NCBI RefSeq assembly: GCF_014653175.1
Contig: NZ_BNAG01000004.1
Span: 434,001 to 498,000, forward strand
DNA from: Roseivirga thermotolerans
Lineage (GTDB): Bacteria; Bacteroidota; Bacteroidia; Cytophagales; Cyclobacteriaceae
DNA: 64,000 nucleotides
Direction: 5' to 3'
Positions 45,210 through 53,646 of the stretch are shown piece by piece. Under the pieces are notes generated by a model. That model saw only the letters and a list, made by a program, of their open reading frames with translations. It did not search any database and was not told the DNA's origin. A program made the translations under genes and the position numbers. How positions within the stretch are numbered: position 1 is the first letter of the stretch; the number at the start of each line of letters is the position of its first letter.

Positions 45210-46915
45210 AGGAAATTGACTGGATAGTTCTGTTTGGAACACTGTTTTTTATTGTGGCTTATGGGATTTGGAAGACACGTGGTGAAAAGAGCGTAGAGGG
45301 TTACCTGAGAGGCGGCAATGACACCAAGTGGTGGGTTATTGGCCTCTCCATAATGGCTACGCAGGCCAGTGCCATTACTTTTTTAAGTACTCCGGGGCAG
45401 GCATATACCGATGGTATGCGCTTTGTTCAGTTTTACTTTGGCTTGCCGGTGGCCATGATCATCATCTCCATTTTCTTTCTTCCTATCTACTATAAGGCTA
45501 AAGTGTATACGGCTTATGAATATCTGGAAGGGCGATTCGACCTGAAGACCCGTTTGCTTGCAGCTTCTATTTTCTTAATTCAACGAGGGCTTGCGGCCGG
45601 AATTACCATTTATGCACCTTCAATAATCCTCAGTGCTTTGCTGGGGTGGCCTTTGCAAGTAACTACTATTGTGATCGGCCTGTTAGTAATCTTGTATACA
45701 GTGTCTGGAGGTACCAAGGCCGTAACACAGACCCAGAAGCAGCAAATGGCTGTAATGATGGGGGGAATGGTAATTGCGGGTATAATGGTCATTACCTCCT
45801 TGCCCGGCAATGTGGGCTTCTCAGATGCGCTGCATGTAGCCGGTAAAATGGGGAAACTGAACGTGGTAAACTTTGAATTCGATCCGGCCGATCGTTACAA
45901 TTTTTGGTCGGGTATGACAGGAGCTGTGTTTCTGTTTTTGTCCTACTTTGGTACAGACCAATCGCAGGTGCAACGCTACCTTTCCGGCAAAACCCTTAAA
46001 GAAAGCCGCATGGGTTTAATGATGAACGGGCTACTAAAAGTGCCTATGCAGTTTGTCATACTCTTTATAGGAGTAATGGTTTTTGTGTATTACCAATACA
46101 ATCAGCCACCGATTTTTTTCAATGAAGCCATAAGGGCAGAGGTGGTGGAAAGTGAGGAGTTTGGAGGAGCGTTTACTTCAGTAGAACAAGAATACACTCA
46201 GTTATTCGAGGAGAAAAAGCAATTGGTAAATGATCTAACCGAAGCAGTGGCTACCAAAAACGAGGTGCTGATTGAAACCGCACAGCACGAGTTAAACAGA
46301 TTACAAGGAGCCAGCGATACACTGAGAAACGAGGCGAAGAAACTTATTGCTCAGGCACTTCCCGGCCGGGAAACGAATGATAAGGACTACATCTTCATGA
46401 ATTTTGTGATGAACACCATGCCTGTAGGCTTGGTAGGGCTGCTGTTTGCCGTTATTTTCTCTGCAGCCATGTCTTCTACTTCTTCTGAACTGAATGCCCT
46501 TGGCTCTACCACTACCATAGACTTGTATAAGCGTGTAGTCAACAAAGAGGCGACAGACGAGAAGTATCTGAAGAACTCTAAGCTGTTTACATTGGCGTGG
46601 GGTGTGCTGGCCATTATTTTTGCCTCAACCCTCAATTTGTTCGAAAACCTTATACAGGCCGTAAACCTCATTGGCTCTCTGTTTTACCCTATTGTATTAG
46701 GTATTTTTGTGGTAGCCTTCTTCTTTAAATCTGTAAAAAGCAATGCGGTTTTTTATGCCGCCATAATTGCCCAGGTAGTGGTCATATTGGTGCACTATCT
46801 AAATATTGAGGGAAAGGCAGGGCTATTAACCATGGGCTTCTTATGGTACAATGCTTTCGGTTGCATTTTGGTGGTGGTTCTCGGCTTCATTATTAAAGCG
46901 TTCCATAATAGATAG
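45206..46915 (+). CDS. Sodium:solute symporter (SSS family)
   Basis: 569 residues with about 13 hydrophobic helices. SSS signatures include GLSIMATQASAITFLSTPGQAY near residues 45-66 and YKAKVYTAYEYLEGRF, then SGGTKAVTQTQ, YFGTDQSQVQRYLSGKTLKESR, and FSAAMSSTSSELNALGSTTTIDLY. An insert of about 75 residues between later helices is hydrophilic and coiled-coil-like (EEKKQLVNDLTEAVATKNEV), which is not present in the core family. Operon context with the PIG-L deacetylase suggests uptake of a sugar or its cleavage product. The substrate is not deducible. Confidence 0.93.
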   Translation: MKEIDWIVLFGTLFFIVAYGIWKTRGEKSVEGYLRGGNDTKWWVIGLSIMATQASAITFLSTPGQAYTDGMRFVQFYFGLPVAMIIISIFFLPIYYKAKVYTAYEYLEGRFDLKTRLLAASIFLIQRGLAAGITIYAPSIILSALLGWPLQVTTIVIGLLVILYTVSGGTKAVTQTQKQQMAVMMGGMVIAGIMVITSLPGNVGFSDALHVAGKMGKLNVVNFEFDPADRYNFWSGMTGAVFLFLSYFGTDQSQVQRYLSGKTLKESRMGLMMNGLLKVPMQFVILFIGVMVFVYYQYNQPPIFFNEAIRAEVVESEEFGGAFTSVEQEYTQLFEEKKQLVNDLTEAVATKNEVLIETAQHELNRLQGASDTLRNEAKKLIAQALPGRETNDKDYIFMNFVMNTMPVGLVGLLFAVIFSAAMSSTSSELNALGSTTTIDLYKRVVNKEATDEKYLKNSKLFTLAWGVLAIIFASTLNLFENLIQAVNLIGSLFYPIVLGIFVVAFFFKSVKSNAVFYAAIIAQVVVILVHYLNIEGKAGLLTMGFLWYNAFGCILVVVLGFIIKAFHNR

Positions 46916-47740
46916 TTAGTCGCTGCAGAGATTTCCTGATTCATTGAGGATCTTGGCATGTTTTCTCTTGTCGATGGGCGCCAGCAGTTCCGGGTTTTCT
47001 ATGAGCTCCCGGCACAGCACAATGTTATCGGCCAACAAGGTCTCTTTTTCTTTTCTTGTAAGGCTATAGAGGCAGGTAATTGGATAGAGCCCAGAGAGCT
47101 CTATGCGTTCTCTAAGGTTCCCTTTGCCGGGATAGTCCCAGGACAAAAGTTTTAGACCATAACAACCGGCATATTGCTCTGCATCGCTGGTAAACCGGGT
47201 GTTGGTCATAATCCAGCACTCGAATTTTTGACGCTTATTATCAGGTTTTAAACCATTTACTATGTCGTTGAAGCGAGAGTGTACATAGAGCGGTGTTTTA
47301 ACATCAGATTTGTAGCCCGGATTGCTATGGTGTTTGCACTCTCCAATAATCCACAGGCCATCTTTCTTTGCCGATATATCTACCTCATGGCTAAGACAAC
47401 GTCCGTTCATTTCAATGCCCACAGCTACATCAAACCCCTGATATTCAAACAACTTGCCCATAAAGCGCTCAAAGGGATAGCCCGAAGGGCCCAACTCTAG
47501 AATGGCTGTTTTTAATTTGTATTTGCCTGCTAATTTAGAACTGGACGCTCTCAGCAGTTGGTAGGCTCTTTTGTAAATCTCCCGCGTAGTAGTTGTCTCT
47601 GTGAGTTCCTGGTCAATCTTCTGCTGAATACGTACTATTAACTCTTCCGATGCACCAGAATTAAAAAGGGATTGCCTGAGCTTTTCTTCCCTGAATTCTA
47701 CCACCTCTCCGGAGGCTTTCTTAACCCAACGTTGTGCCAT
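46916..47740 (-). CDS. ATP-cone domain fused to an Mrr-like restriction-endonuclease domain
   Basis: 274 residues, no signal peptide. The first 85 or so (WVKKASGEVVEFREEKLRQSL, TTREIYKRAYQLL) form an ATP-cone, an allosteric nucleotide-binding module better known from ribonucleotide reductase. The rest is a PD-(D/E)xK nuclease with the core HEVDISAKKDGLWIIGECKHH. The Asp, Glu-x-Lys residues needed for metal catalysis look intact. The pair of domains suggests nucleotide-controlled DNA cleavage. It converges with the SSS gene. Confidence 0.85.
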   Translation of the reverse strand: MAQRWVKKASGEVVEFREEKLRQSLFNSGASEELIVRIQQKIDQELTETTTTREIYKRAYQLLRASSSKLAGKYKLKTAILELGPSGYPFERFMGKLFEYQGFDVAVGIEMNGRCLSHEVDISAKKDGLWIIGECKHHSNPGYKSDVKTPLYVHSRFNDIVNGLKPDNKRQKFECWIMTNTRFTSDAEQYAGCYGLKLLSWDYPGKGNLRERIELSGLYPITCLYSLTRKEKETLLADNIVLCRELIENPELLAPIDKRKHAKILNESGNLCSD

Positions 47741-47884
47741 AGAAATTCAATATAGTTACCACAAGGTCTCTAACCTAACGAATATTTCAGCTCTAAAGCC
47801 CGCTTTAATATAAAGTACACCGCTCCATAAATCTTTTATTTCAATCTGCTGGAATACTTGTACAACTCGTTTTAATTTGAAAGC

Positions 47885-49216
47885 ATGTATGCTATTGTGG
47901 ATATTGAAACAACGGGAAGTTCGGCTGCTCATGGAAAAATAACTGAGATAGCTATTATTATTCACGATGGCAAGCGTGTGGTAGATGAATACCAAACTTT
48001 ACTTAACCCTGAACAGCATATTCCATCCAACATAACCGCGCTCACCGGCATAGATAATGAAATGGTGGCTGATGCTCCCAGGTTCTACGAGGTAGCCAAA
48101 GACATACACCTGCTATTAGAGGGACACATTTTTGTAGCACACAATGTCAATTTCGACTACTCTTTTATTAAAAAGGAATTTCAGGAGTTAGGAGCCAACT
48201 TTTCAATGCCTAAACTCTGCACCGTTCGGCTATCGCGAAAAGTATTTCCAGGGCTTAAGTCGTACAGCCTGGGGAGGTTATGCGATCACTTTGGTATAAA
48301 AAATGAAGCGCGTCACCGGGCCATGGGCGATGCCAGGGCAACGGCTATATTGATGGATAAAATATTGGCCAATGAAAAGGGTGAAATCGACTTCTTTTTA
48401 AAGAAAACCAGCAAAGAGGCCGATTTGCCACCTAACCTCGACCGTGAATCTTTTGAGGTATTGCCCGAAACTACGGGAGTTTATTATTTCCACGATCATC
48501 ATGGCAAAGTGCTTTATGTAGGTAAGGCCAACAATATTAAAAAGAGGGTACGAACGCACTTTAGCAGCACCGATGTCATTTACAAACAGCAGCTTAAGGA
48601 CAAAATCAGACAAGTGAGTTATGAGGTTTGTGGCGATGAATTGATCGCCTTCTTAAAAGAGTCTTATGAGATCAAGCGCCTTTTTCCTCCCTTTAACAAA
48701 GCCCAAAAGTTTCCTACGCCTAAGTTTGGAATGTATCATTACACCGATGGTGCGGGCATCAACCGACTCGCCATTGGCAAGGTTCAGAAAGGGCTACAGC
48801 CTGTGCAAACTTTTCCATCGTTCGATAAAGCCCGGAGTTTTTTAATTCAGTTTGTAAAAACACACGGGTTGCAACCCGAACATTGTGGTTTGCCGGAGTC
48901 ATTGCTCAACTACTATGGCTACAGCTTCGATGAAGCCTCGGAAAACGAGCTGAAGGAGAGGTTTCAACGAGCGCTATCTTCATTGATGGTAAGCCGGGAA
49001 AGCTATTGCATTTTGGGCAAAGGCCGGGATAGGGAAGAGGTGGCTGTTGTATTGGTAGAAGAAGGAAGGTATTTGGGCTTCGGATTTGCTGAAACCCAAT
49101 TTTCGTTTGAGACAATAAGCGATGTTAAGAGTGTGATCCAGCGTTATCCGGACACACCCGATGTGCAAAGTATTATCCGCCAATTCAGAGAAAAAAGGAA
49201 AGTTATTAGCCTTTGA
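47885..49216 (+). CDS. DEDD exonuclease fused to GIY-YIG nuclease domain
   Basis: 443 residues. An N-terminal DnaQ-like 3'-5' exonuclease domain (IVDIETTG at 4-11, AHNVNFDYSF, HRAMGDARATA) covers about 1-170, and a UvrC/Cho-type GIY-YIG domain (TTGVYYFHDHHGKVLYVGKA) about 195-290. The C-terminal 150 residues lack a recognised domain. This fusion also occurs in other bacteria, where it is annotated as polymerase III epsilon-like or Cho-like. It would nick or trim DNA during repair. It is divergent from the ATP-cone nuclease gene. Confidence 0.88.
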   Translation: MYAIVDIETTGSSAAHGKITEIAIIIHDGKRVVDEYQTLLNPEQHIPSNITALTGIDNEMVADAPRFYEVAKDIHLLLEGHIFVAHNVNFDYSFIKKEFQELGANFSMPKLCTVRLSRKVFPGLKSYSLGRLCDHFGIKNEARHRAMGDARATAILMDKILANEKGEIDFFLKKTSKEADLPPNLDRESFEVLPETTGVYYFHDHHGKVLYVGKANNIKKRVRTHFSSTDVIYKQQLKDKIRQVSYEVCGDELIAFLKESYEIKRLFPPFNKAQKFPTPKFGMYHYTDGAGINRLAIGKVQKGLQPVQTFPSFDKARSFLIQFVKTHGLQPEHCGLPESLLNYYGYSFDEASENELKERFQRALSSLMVSRESYCILGKGRDREEVAVVLVEEGRYLGFGFAETQFSFETISDVKSVIQRYPDTPDVQSIIRQFREKRKVISL

Positions 49217-49368
49217 TACAACAGTTACTAGGGCATAGCCATTGAAAGTTGTATATTTAATAGACAGGCAACTAAACAGATTTTGGTTTAGTACGTTACT
49301 ATAGTAGCCTCAACTAATTCGACACGTTGGACACTTTACCTAAATATTAGTTGAACATATTACTCACA

Positions 49369-49560
49369 ATGGAAATGAAGAAGTCAAAAGAAATCGGGGG
49401 AATCATTCTTAAATATGCTGAAGAGAAGATTCAGAAGAGGTCGCTAGAAACCACCGCTCAAATACGAAAGTATTTGAACGACCTTTCAGAGGTTAGCAAG
49501 GAGTTGATGTACTCAAGTGCCGTTCGAGCAGGGAAAACATCACTTATAATGAAAAAATAG
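49369..49560 (+). CDS. Small helical basic protein, unknown
   Basis: 63 residues from ATG 49369; the more upstream TTG start is unlikely. It is highly charged and predicted to be mainly one or two helices (KSKEIGGIILKYAEEKIQKR, LNDLSEVSKELMYSS). A strong intrinsic terminator starts two bases after the stop, which supports it being expressed. No family was recognised. Confidence 0.5.
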   Translation: MEMKKSKEIGGIILKYAEEKIQKRSLETTAQIRKYLNDLSEVSKELMYSSAVRAGKTSLIMKK

Positions 49561-49561
49561 T

Positions 49562-49586
49562 AACCGGCACTTGCCGGTTTTTTTAT
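49562..49586 (+). terminator. Intrinsic terminator
   Basis: AACCGGCA (49562-49569) pairs exactly with TGCCGGTT (49572-49579) with a minimal loop, and the run TTTTTTT follows. It lies right after the small helical gene. Confidence 0.85.
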
Positions 49587-49709
49587 GCCACTAAATTCCC
49601 AGTTTGGGAAGTTAGTTCTTGGTCAAATCTTAGTTTTTCCTCATTTTTGGGTGTTTTATTCGCGTGGTAGGGTTATTGTAATCCAGTAGGTACAATAACT
49701 ACGTAATTA

Positions 49710-50639
49710 ATGGCGGTGTTAGAGAGTTTGGAGAGTAACTTCTTTTTATGTCCACATACCCGAAAGCCTTTGCGCTTTATGTCTCGGGATGAATTGAGCG
49801 TGTTAAATCAAAGAATTAAACGCAACGAGCTTTATTTTCACCTGGGAATTCAGGCACAGTGTTCGGTAGATAGTGCACTGATTACGGAGAACCAAACTTA
49901 TGTTTACCCCATTGTTGAAGGCATTATCTTTCTTAAAAAGGATGTAGCTATAACTGCCAAGAACAGAACTAAAAACCCTTTTATGAGGGTTCCCGAGCAT
50001 ATCACTGAAGAGTTTTTCAATACCTACAAAGTTCTAAGTAAAGAGAAGGCAGCTGAGCCGGTGCTAAAAGATTTGAATAGTCAAAAGCTTGACAACGATC
50101 AATTACTACAGTTGAAGTCGCGCTTACCCAAAAGTGGGCAGTGTTTCATGAGTGTAGTAACACATGATGTTGATGCCATTCACAATCTTGTATTCAACAC
50201 CAGGTTTAATGCGTACGTTCATATCGACTTTTCGCTAGACCGCCTTTTGGCTATTAAAAAGGATGTAAAGCAGGGAACAGAACTTGTGTTGTGCGATGTG
50301 GCTTGTTTGCCTTTTGAAGCCAACACTGTAAATGCCCTGTTTTCGTTCGATTATATCAATGAGTACGATAAGGCCGATCAGGCAGTAGCTTACGAAGAGC
50401 TCAAGCGTGTGTTAAAAGAAGATGGTGCCTCTGTGGTATTGTACGATAAGAGCAAACCGCTGCATGCACAGAGCCAATTAAAGTCTGATCAACTGTCCAA
50501 GAAAGCACTTTCTGTTTTAGCCCCCTGGAAGAAGAAAAAAGTGCCAACCATTTATTTTCACCCTGTAACGGTAGATGCTGACGAAAACCACCGCGAGGAA
50601 CTAATGACTAAAACATCATTTGGCAGACAGTTCTCTTGA
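49710..50639 (+). CDS. Trm112-like N-domain plus degenerate SAM-methyltransferase-like domain
   Basis: 309 residues. The N-terminus (NFFLCPHTRKPLRFMSRDE and the YVYPIVEGIIFLKKD strand) resembles a Trm112/zinc-ribbon module often found before class I methyltransferases, although only one Cys of the usual set is visible. The second half has the post-I strand (YVHIDFSLDRL) and the motif II-like DVACLPFEANTVNALFSFDYI, but the glycine-rich SAM loop is replaced by FMSVVTHDVDAIHN. It may therefore be inactive as a methyltransferase. Function is unknown. Confidence 0.6.
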   Translation: MAVLESLESNFFLCPHTRKPLRFMSRDELSVLNQRIKRNELYFHLGIQAQCSVDSALITENQTYVYPIVEGIIFLKKDVAITAKNRTKNPFMRVPEHITEEFFNTYKVLSKEKAAEPVLKDLNSQKLDNDQLLQLKSRLPKSGQCFMSVVTHDVDAIHNLVFNTRFNAYVHIDFSLDRLLAIKKDVKQGTELVLCDVACLPFEANTVNALFSFDYINEYDKADQAVAYEELKRVLKEDGASVVLYDKSKPLHAQSQLKSDQLSKKALSVLAPWKKKKVPTIYFHPVTVDADENHREELMTKTSFGRQFS

Positions 50640-50699
50640 TTCGTAAAACCAGTTCAAACCTTTTATACGTATGTGTGGTTAGTGAAACAAAAAATTACC

Positions 50700-51242
50700 A
50701 TGAAAGGAAAAGTCATATTGTTGTCAGGTTTGGTGGTGATTCTTATTACTAGTTTTTTCGCGGCAAAAAGTAGCACGGTTCAAGAAAAACAAGATAAAGG
50801 CAAGCAGAAGGAAGGCTATGAAATACAGCTTTCTGAAGAAGAGTGGAAAAAAAGACTTACTCCCGAGCAATACTACATTTTAAGAGAAAAAGGTACCGAA
50901 CTGGCAGGTTCAGGCAAGTACAATAAGTTTTATGAAGAAGGAACATATTATTCTGCAGCTTCCTTGCAGCCTGTTTTTTCTTCCGAAACCAAGTATAATT
51001 CCTATTCCGGTTGGCCTAGTTTCTGGAAACCTGTAAATGATAGTGCCATTAAACTGGTAAAAGATACCACGCTCGGCATGGTGCGTTGGGAGGTGGTAGA
51101 TAGCAAAAGCGGATCGCATTTAGGACATGTATTTAATGATGGTCCGGCTCCAACGGGATTGAGGTATTGTATAAATAGTGATGCCCTCATCTTTGTACCT
51201 AAAGGAGAAGAGCCTCCCGTATTCAAAAAAGACATGAAGTAA
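50700..51242 (+). CDS. msrB: Peptide-methionine (R)-S-oxide reductase, membrane-anchored or exported, zinc-less
   Basis: 180 residues from [13 protein letters not shown], whose hydrophobic N-terminus is a signal peptide or anchor. MsrB motifs: [46 protein letters not shown] with catalytic Cys in RYCIN. The zinc-binding CxxC pair seen in most MsrB proteins is replaced by Ser/Ala residues ([14 protein letters not shown]). It reduces R-methionine sulfoxide in exported proteins. An exported MsrA is encoded downstream. Confidence 0.9.
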   Translation: MKGKVILLSGLVVILITSFFAAKSSTVQEKQDKGKQKEGYEIQLSEEEWKKRLTPEQYYILREKGTELAGSGKYNKFYEEGTYYSAASLQPVFSSETKYNSYSGWPSFWKPVNDSAIKLVKDTTLGMVRWEVVDSKSGSHLGHVFNDGPAPTGLRYCINSDALIFVPKGEEPPVFKKDMK

Positions 51243-51272
51243 TTCAGACGAAAAGAATAAATCATTAACATT

Positions 51273-51302
51273 GGCCTGAAACTAAAAATCAGGCCTTTTT
51301 TA
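51273..51302 (+). terminator. Intrinsic terminator after msrB
   Basis: GGCCTGA (51273-51279) pairs exactly with TCAGGCC (51289-51295), followed by TTTTTTATT. It ends eight bases before the next ATG. Confidence 0.85.
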
Positions 51303-51309
51303 TTGAATT

Positions 51310-51786
51310 ATGGAAGAACCAAAACCACTCAACAGCGTAGCCGAATTTCACAAAACATTCAAACATCCGATATTACCAAGTCCGCAAATTCCAGACGCGA
51401 GCCGTTGTCAATTGCGTGTTTCTCTCCTGGCAGAGGAATTAAAAGAATTAGAAGAGGCCATTGCCAATAAAGATTTGGTTGAAGTAGCCGATGCCCTCTG
51501 CGATTTGCAATATGTATTGAGCGGAGCCATTTTGGAGTTCGGGCTTGGAGAGAAGTTTAAAGAATTGTTCGATGAAGTTCAGCGTTCCAACATGAGCAAG
51601 ACCTGCAAGTCTATGGAAGAGGCTAGAGCCACCCAGCAACACTATCTGGAAAAGGATGGTACAGAAAGCTATATAGAAGAGTCTGACGGGCATTTTCTGG
51701 TTTACAGAAAAGGAGATAATAAAACCCTCAAGTCTGTAAATTACTCTCCGGCCGACCTGAAAAGTAGGTTAGCCGACTTCATTTAA
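51310..51786 (+). CDS. MazG-like nucleoside triphosphate pyrophosphohydrolase
   Basis: 158 residues. The all-alpha NTP-PPase fold is indicated by LLAEELKELEEAIANKDLVE, the EExxE metal-binding helix, and EVADALCDLQYVLSGAILEFG with the ExxD helix. Related proteins hydrolyse non-canonical or phosphoribosyl nucleotides. The C-terminal 55 residues (YIEESDGHFLVYRKGDNK) are extra and may form a small beta domain. It lies between msrB and msrA, with a terminator preceding it. Confidence 0.85.
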   Translation: MEEPKPLNSVAEFHKTFKHPILPSPQIPDASRCQLRVSLLAEELKELEEAIANKDLVEVADALCDLQYVLSGAILEFGLGEKFKELFDEVQRSNMSKTCKSMEEARATQQHYLEKDGTESYIEESDGHFLVYRKGDNKTLKSVNYSPADLKSRLADFI

Positions 51787-51837
51787 AAACCTTTGCCATG
51801 AGCAAGGCGTTAGTGAAGCGAATCTAATTAAGAAGTT

Positions 51838-52500
51838 ATGCAAGCATTTTATACGGTCATACTTTCGGTACTATTTAACCTGTCAATCAGTTCGTGTCAC
51901 TCGTCTACAGAAGGTTCAACAGCCGTTAATTTACAATCGGTACAAGATGGCCTTGAAGTAGCCACATTTGCCGGAGGCTGTTTCTGGTGTACTGAAGCAG
52001 TGTTTGAGAGGGTAGAAGGTGTGAAAGATGTGGTGTCCGGATATACCGGAGGGAAAGAAGAGAACCCTACCTACTATCAGGTAAGTTATGGTGAAACCAC
52101 ACATGCTGAAGCCGTACAAATTTACTTCGACCCCGAAACCATAAGCTACCAACAATTGCTGGATATTTTCTTTGCCACCCATGACCCTACCCAGCTAAAT
52201 AGGCAGGGGCCCGATATTGGTGCACAATACAGAACGGCAGTTTTCTATCATAGTGAAGAGCAGAAAAAAGCGGTAGAAAGCACCATTAAACAATTGGATG
52301 AATCGGGTTTGTATGCAAAAAAGATTGTAACTGAAGTGAAGCCTTACGGCAAGTTTTGGCTGGCAGAAGATTATCATCAAAACTACTATGAGTTGAATCC
52401 CGGCAATCCTTACATTATTAACATAGCCGTGCCAAAGGTCAAGAAGTTTAAGAAGCAATTTCCACAGTGGGTAAAGGCAAGCTATGCCAATGAAAAGTAA
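51838..52500 (+). CDS. msrA: Peptide-methionine (S)-S-oxide reductase, exported lipoprotein
   Basis: 220 residues. The N-terminal signal ends in a lipobox-like ISSCHS. MsrA signatures: ATFAGGCFWCTEAVFERVEGV with catalytic Cys in GCFWC (about residues 48-52), YTGGKEENPTY, VSYGETTHAEAVQI, and IGAQYRTAVFY. It reduces S-methionine sulfoxide. Together with the exported MsrB it would repair periplasmic or outer-membrane proteins. Confidence 0.95.
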   Translation: MQAFYTVILSVLFNLSISSCHSSTEGSTAVNLQSVQDGLEVATFAGGCFWCTEAVFERVEGVKDVVSGYTGGKEENPTYYQVSYGETTHAEAVQIYFDPETISYQQLLDIFFATHDPTQLNRQGPDIGAQYRTAVFYHSEEQKKAVESTIKQLDESGLYAKKIVTEVKPYGKFWLAEDYHQNYYELNPGNPYIINIAVPKVKKFKKQFPQWVKASYANEK

Positions 52501-52506
52501 ACCGTA

Positions 52507-53025
52507 TTAGAGTTTGGAGAGGGCAGCCAGTACTTTCTGTCCTCTACTCACTTCTCCTTTACTACCGTTTTCTACCACATCTTCTACAGCTATTTTCAAT
52601 TCATTTTTTAGTTCGGGTAGTTCCTTTACAATATTTAATGCGGTACTCATAGCGAAAACCTTTACTGCGATTGGTTCGGTTTTATTCATGAGAATGTCTA
52701 TGCACAGATCGTATACGTCTCCCCAAAGGGCTTCGTCAATGCGTTGAAATTGCATAACCCGAAAGACATTTCTTCTAAAAGCTACTTTGGCCTCTTTTCG
52801 TTTTATCCGGTCGATCATAGCAGGAAAGAAGGGAGTGATTAGCGATGGAGCTTGTTCTCCCAAGGTACCAACCACCCAAGCCGCGTGCTGTACTAACCGA
52901 GTATCTTCTCCAAAAAACAGCTTCATGAGCCCATCAACACCGTCAGGGTGTTTAATTAAATAGGCCGCAATACGGTCTTTATTTGCTTTACTGTGCTCCT
53001 GTAAAAGCTCTTTTCTAATGTCCAT
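52507..53025 (-). CDS. HEAT-repeat-like protein
   Basis: 172 residues, all alpha. Two to three HEAT-like helical pairs are visible (GVDGLMKLFFGEDTRLVQHA, AWVVGTLGEQAPSLITPFF, KVFAMSTALNIVKELPELKN). No signal or membrane segment. Such small HEAT proteins often bind other proteins or tRNA modification machinery. It is convergent with msrA and divergent from the DUF456 gene. Function unknown. Confidence 0.7.
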   Translation of the reverse strand: MDIRKELLQEHSKANKDRIAAYLIKHPDGVDGLMKLFFGEDTRLVQHAAWVVGTLGEQAPSLITPFFPAMIDRIKRKEAKVAFRRNVFRVMQFQRIDEALWGDVYDLCIDILMNKTEPIAVKVFAMSTALNIVKELPELKNELKIAVEDVVENGSKGEVSRGQKVLAALSKL

Positions 53026-53163
53026 AAATGTAGTGCCGTGGTCTCAGCTATCAACTTCCATGTTTTCGTCCTTAAGGTAGTTCAAATTGTTAGGAGCAAC
53101 CAATTGGCTGTGCAATTCCGCAAAGAAATTAGCATATTTAGCACTTGGTCAAAAACGTATTTT

Positions 53164-53646
53164 ATGGATATTCTTCTAGTTATTCTGGGCTTTGTTTGCA
53201 TGATAGTGGGCATTTTAGGTTGCTTTCTTCCCATTATTCCAGGGCCTCCCATTAGTTTTCTTTCACTACTCTTATTACAGTGGACCGAAAAATCGCCTTT
53301 CGATTCGGATACACTCTGGTTGTGGGCATTTATTACAGCGGCCGTCACCGCTTTGGATTATGTTGTCCCTATTTATGGCACCAAAAAGTTTGGAGGTACC
53401 AAGCGTGGTGTTTGGGGTAGCACCATTGGTTTGGTAGTTGGTTTGTTCTTTTTTCCTCCCTTCGGAATTATTGTGGGTCCCTTTGTAGGAGCCTTTTTAG
53501 GCGAGATGAGCACGGGCAAAGCAACTAATCAGGAAGCCTTGAAATCTGCCTTTGGTTCATTTATCGGTTTTTTAGTAGGCACCCTAATCAAGCTTATCGC
53601 TTCAGGGTATATGGCGTGGATGTTCGTAAAGTATGTGTTTGCGTAG
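53164..53646 (+). CDS. DUF456 family membrane protein
   Basis: 160 residues from MDILLVILGFV; the longer upstream extension is not membrane-like. The order GFVCMIVGILGCFLPIIPGPPISF, then two pairs of helices with YVVPIYGTKKFGGTKRGVWGS and GIIVGPFVGAFLGEMS, is the DUF456 pattern with glycine-rich helices. Function is not known for the family. The 3' end overlaps the TPR-HTH gene by 14 bases, so both are probably co-expressed. Confidence 0.88.
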   Translation: MDILLVILGFVCMIVGILGCFLPIIPGPPISFLSLLLLQWTEKSPFDSDTLWLWAFITAAVTALDYVVPIYGTKKFGGTKRGVWGSTIGLVVGLFFFPPFGIIVGPFVGAFLGEMSTGKATNQEALKSAFGSFIGFLVGTLIKLIASGYMAWMFVKYVFA

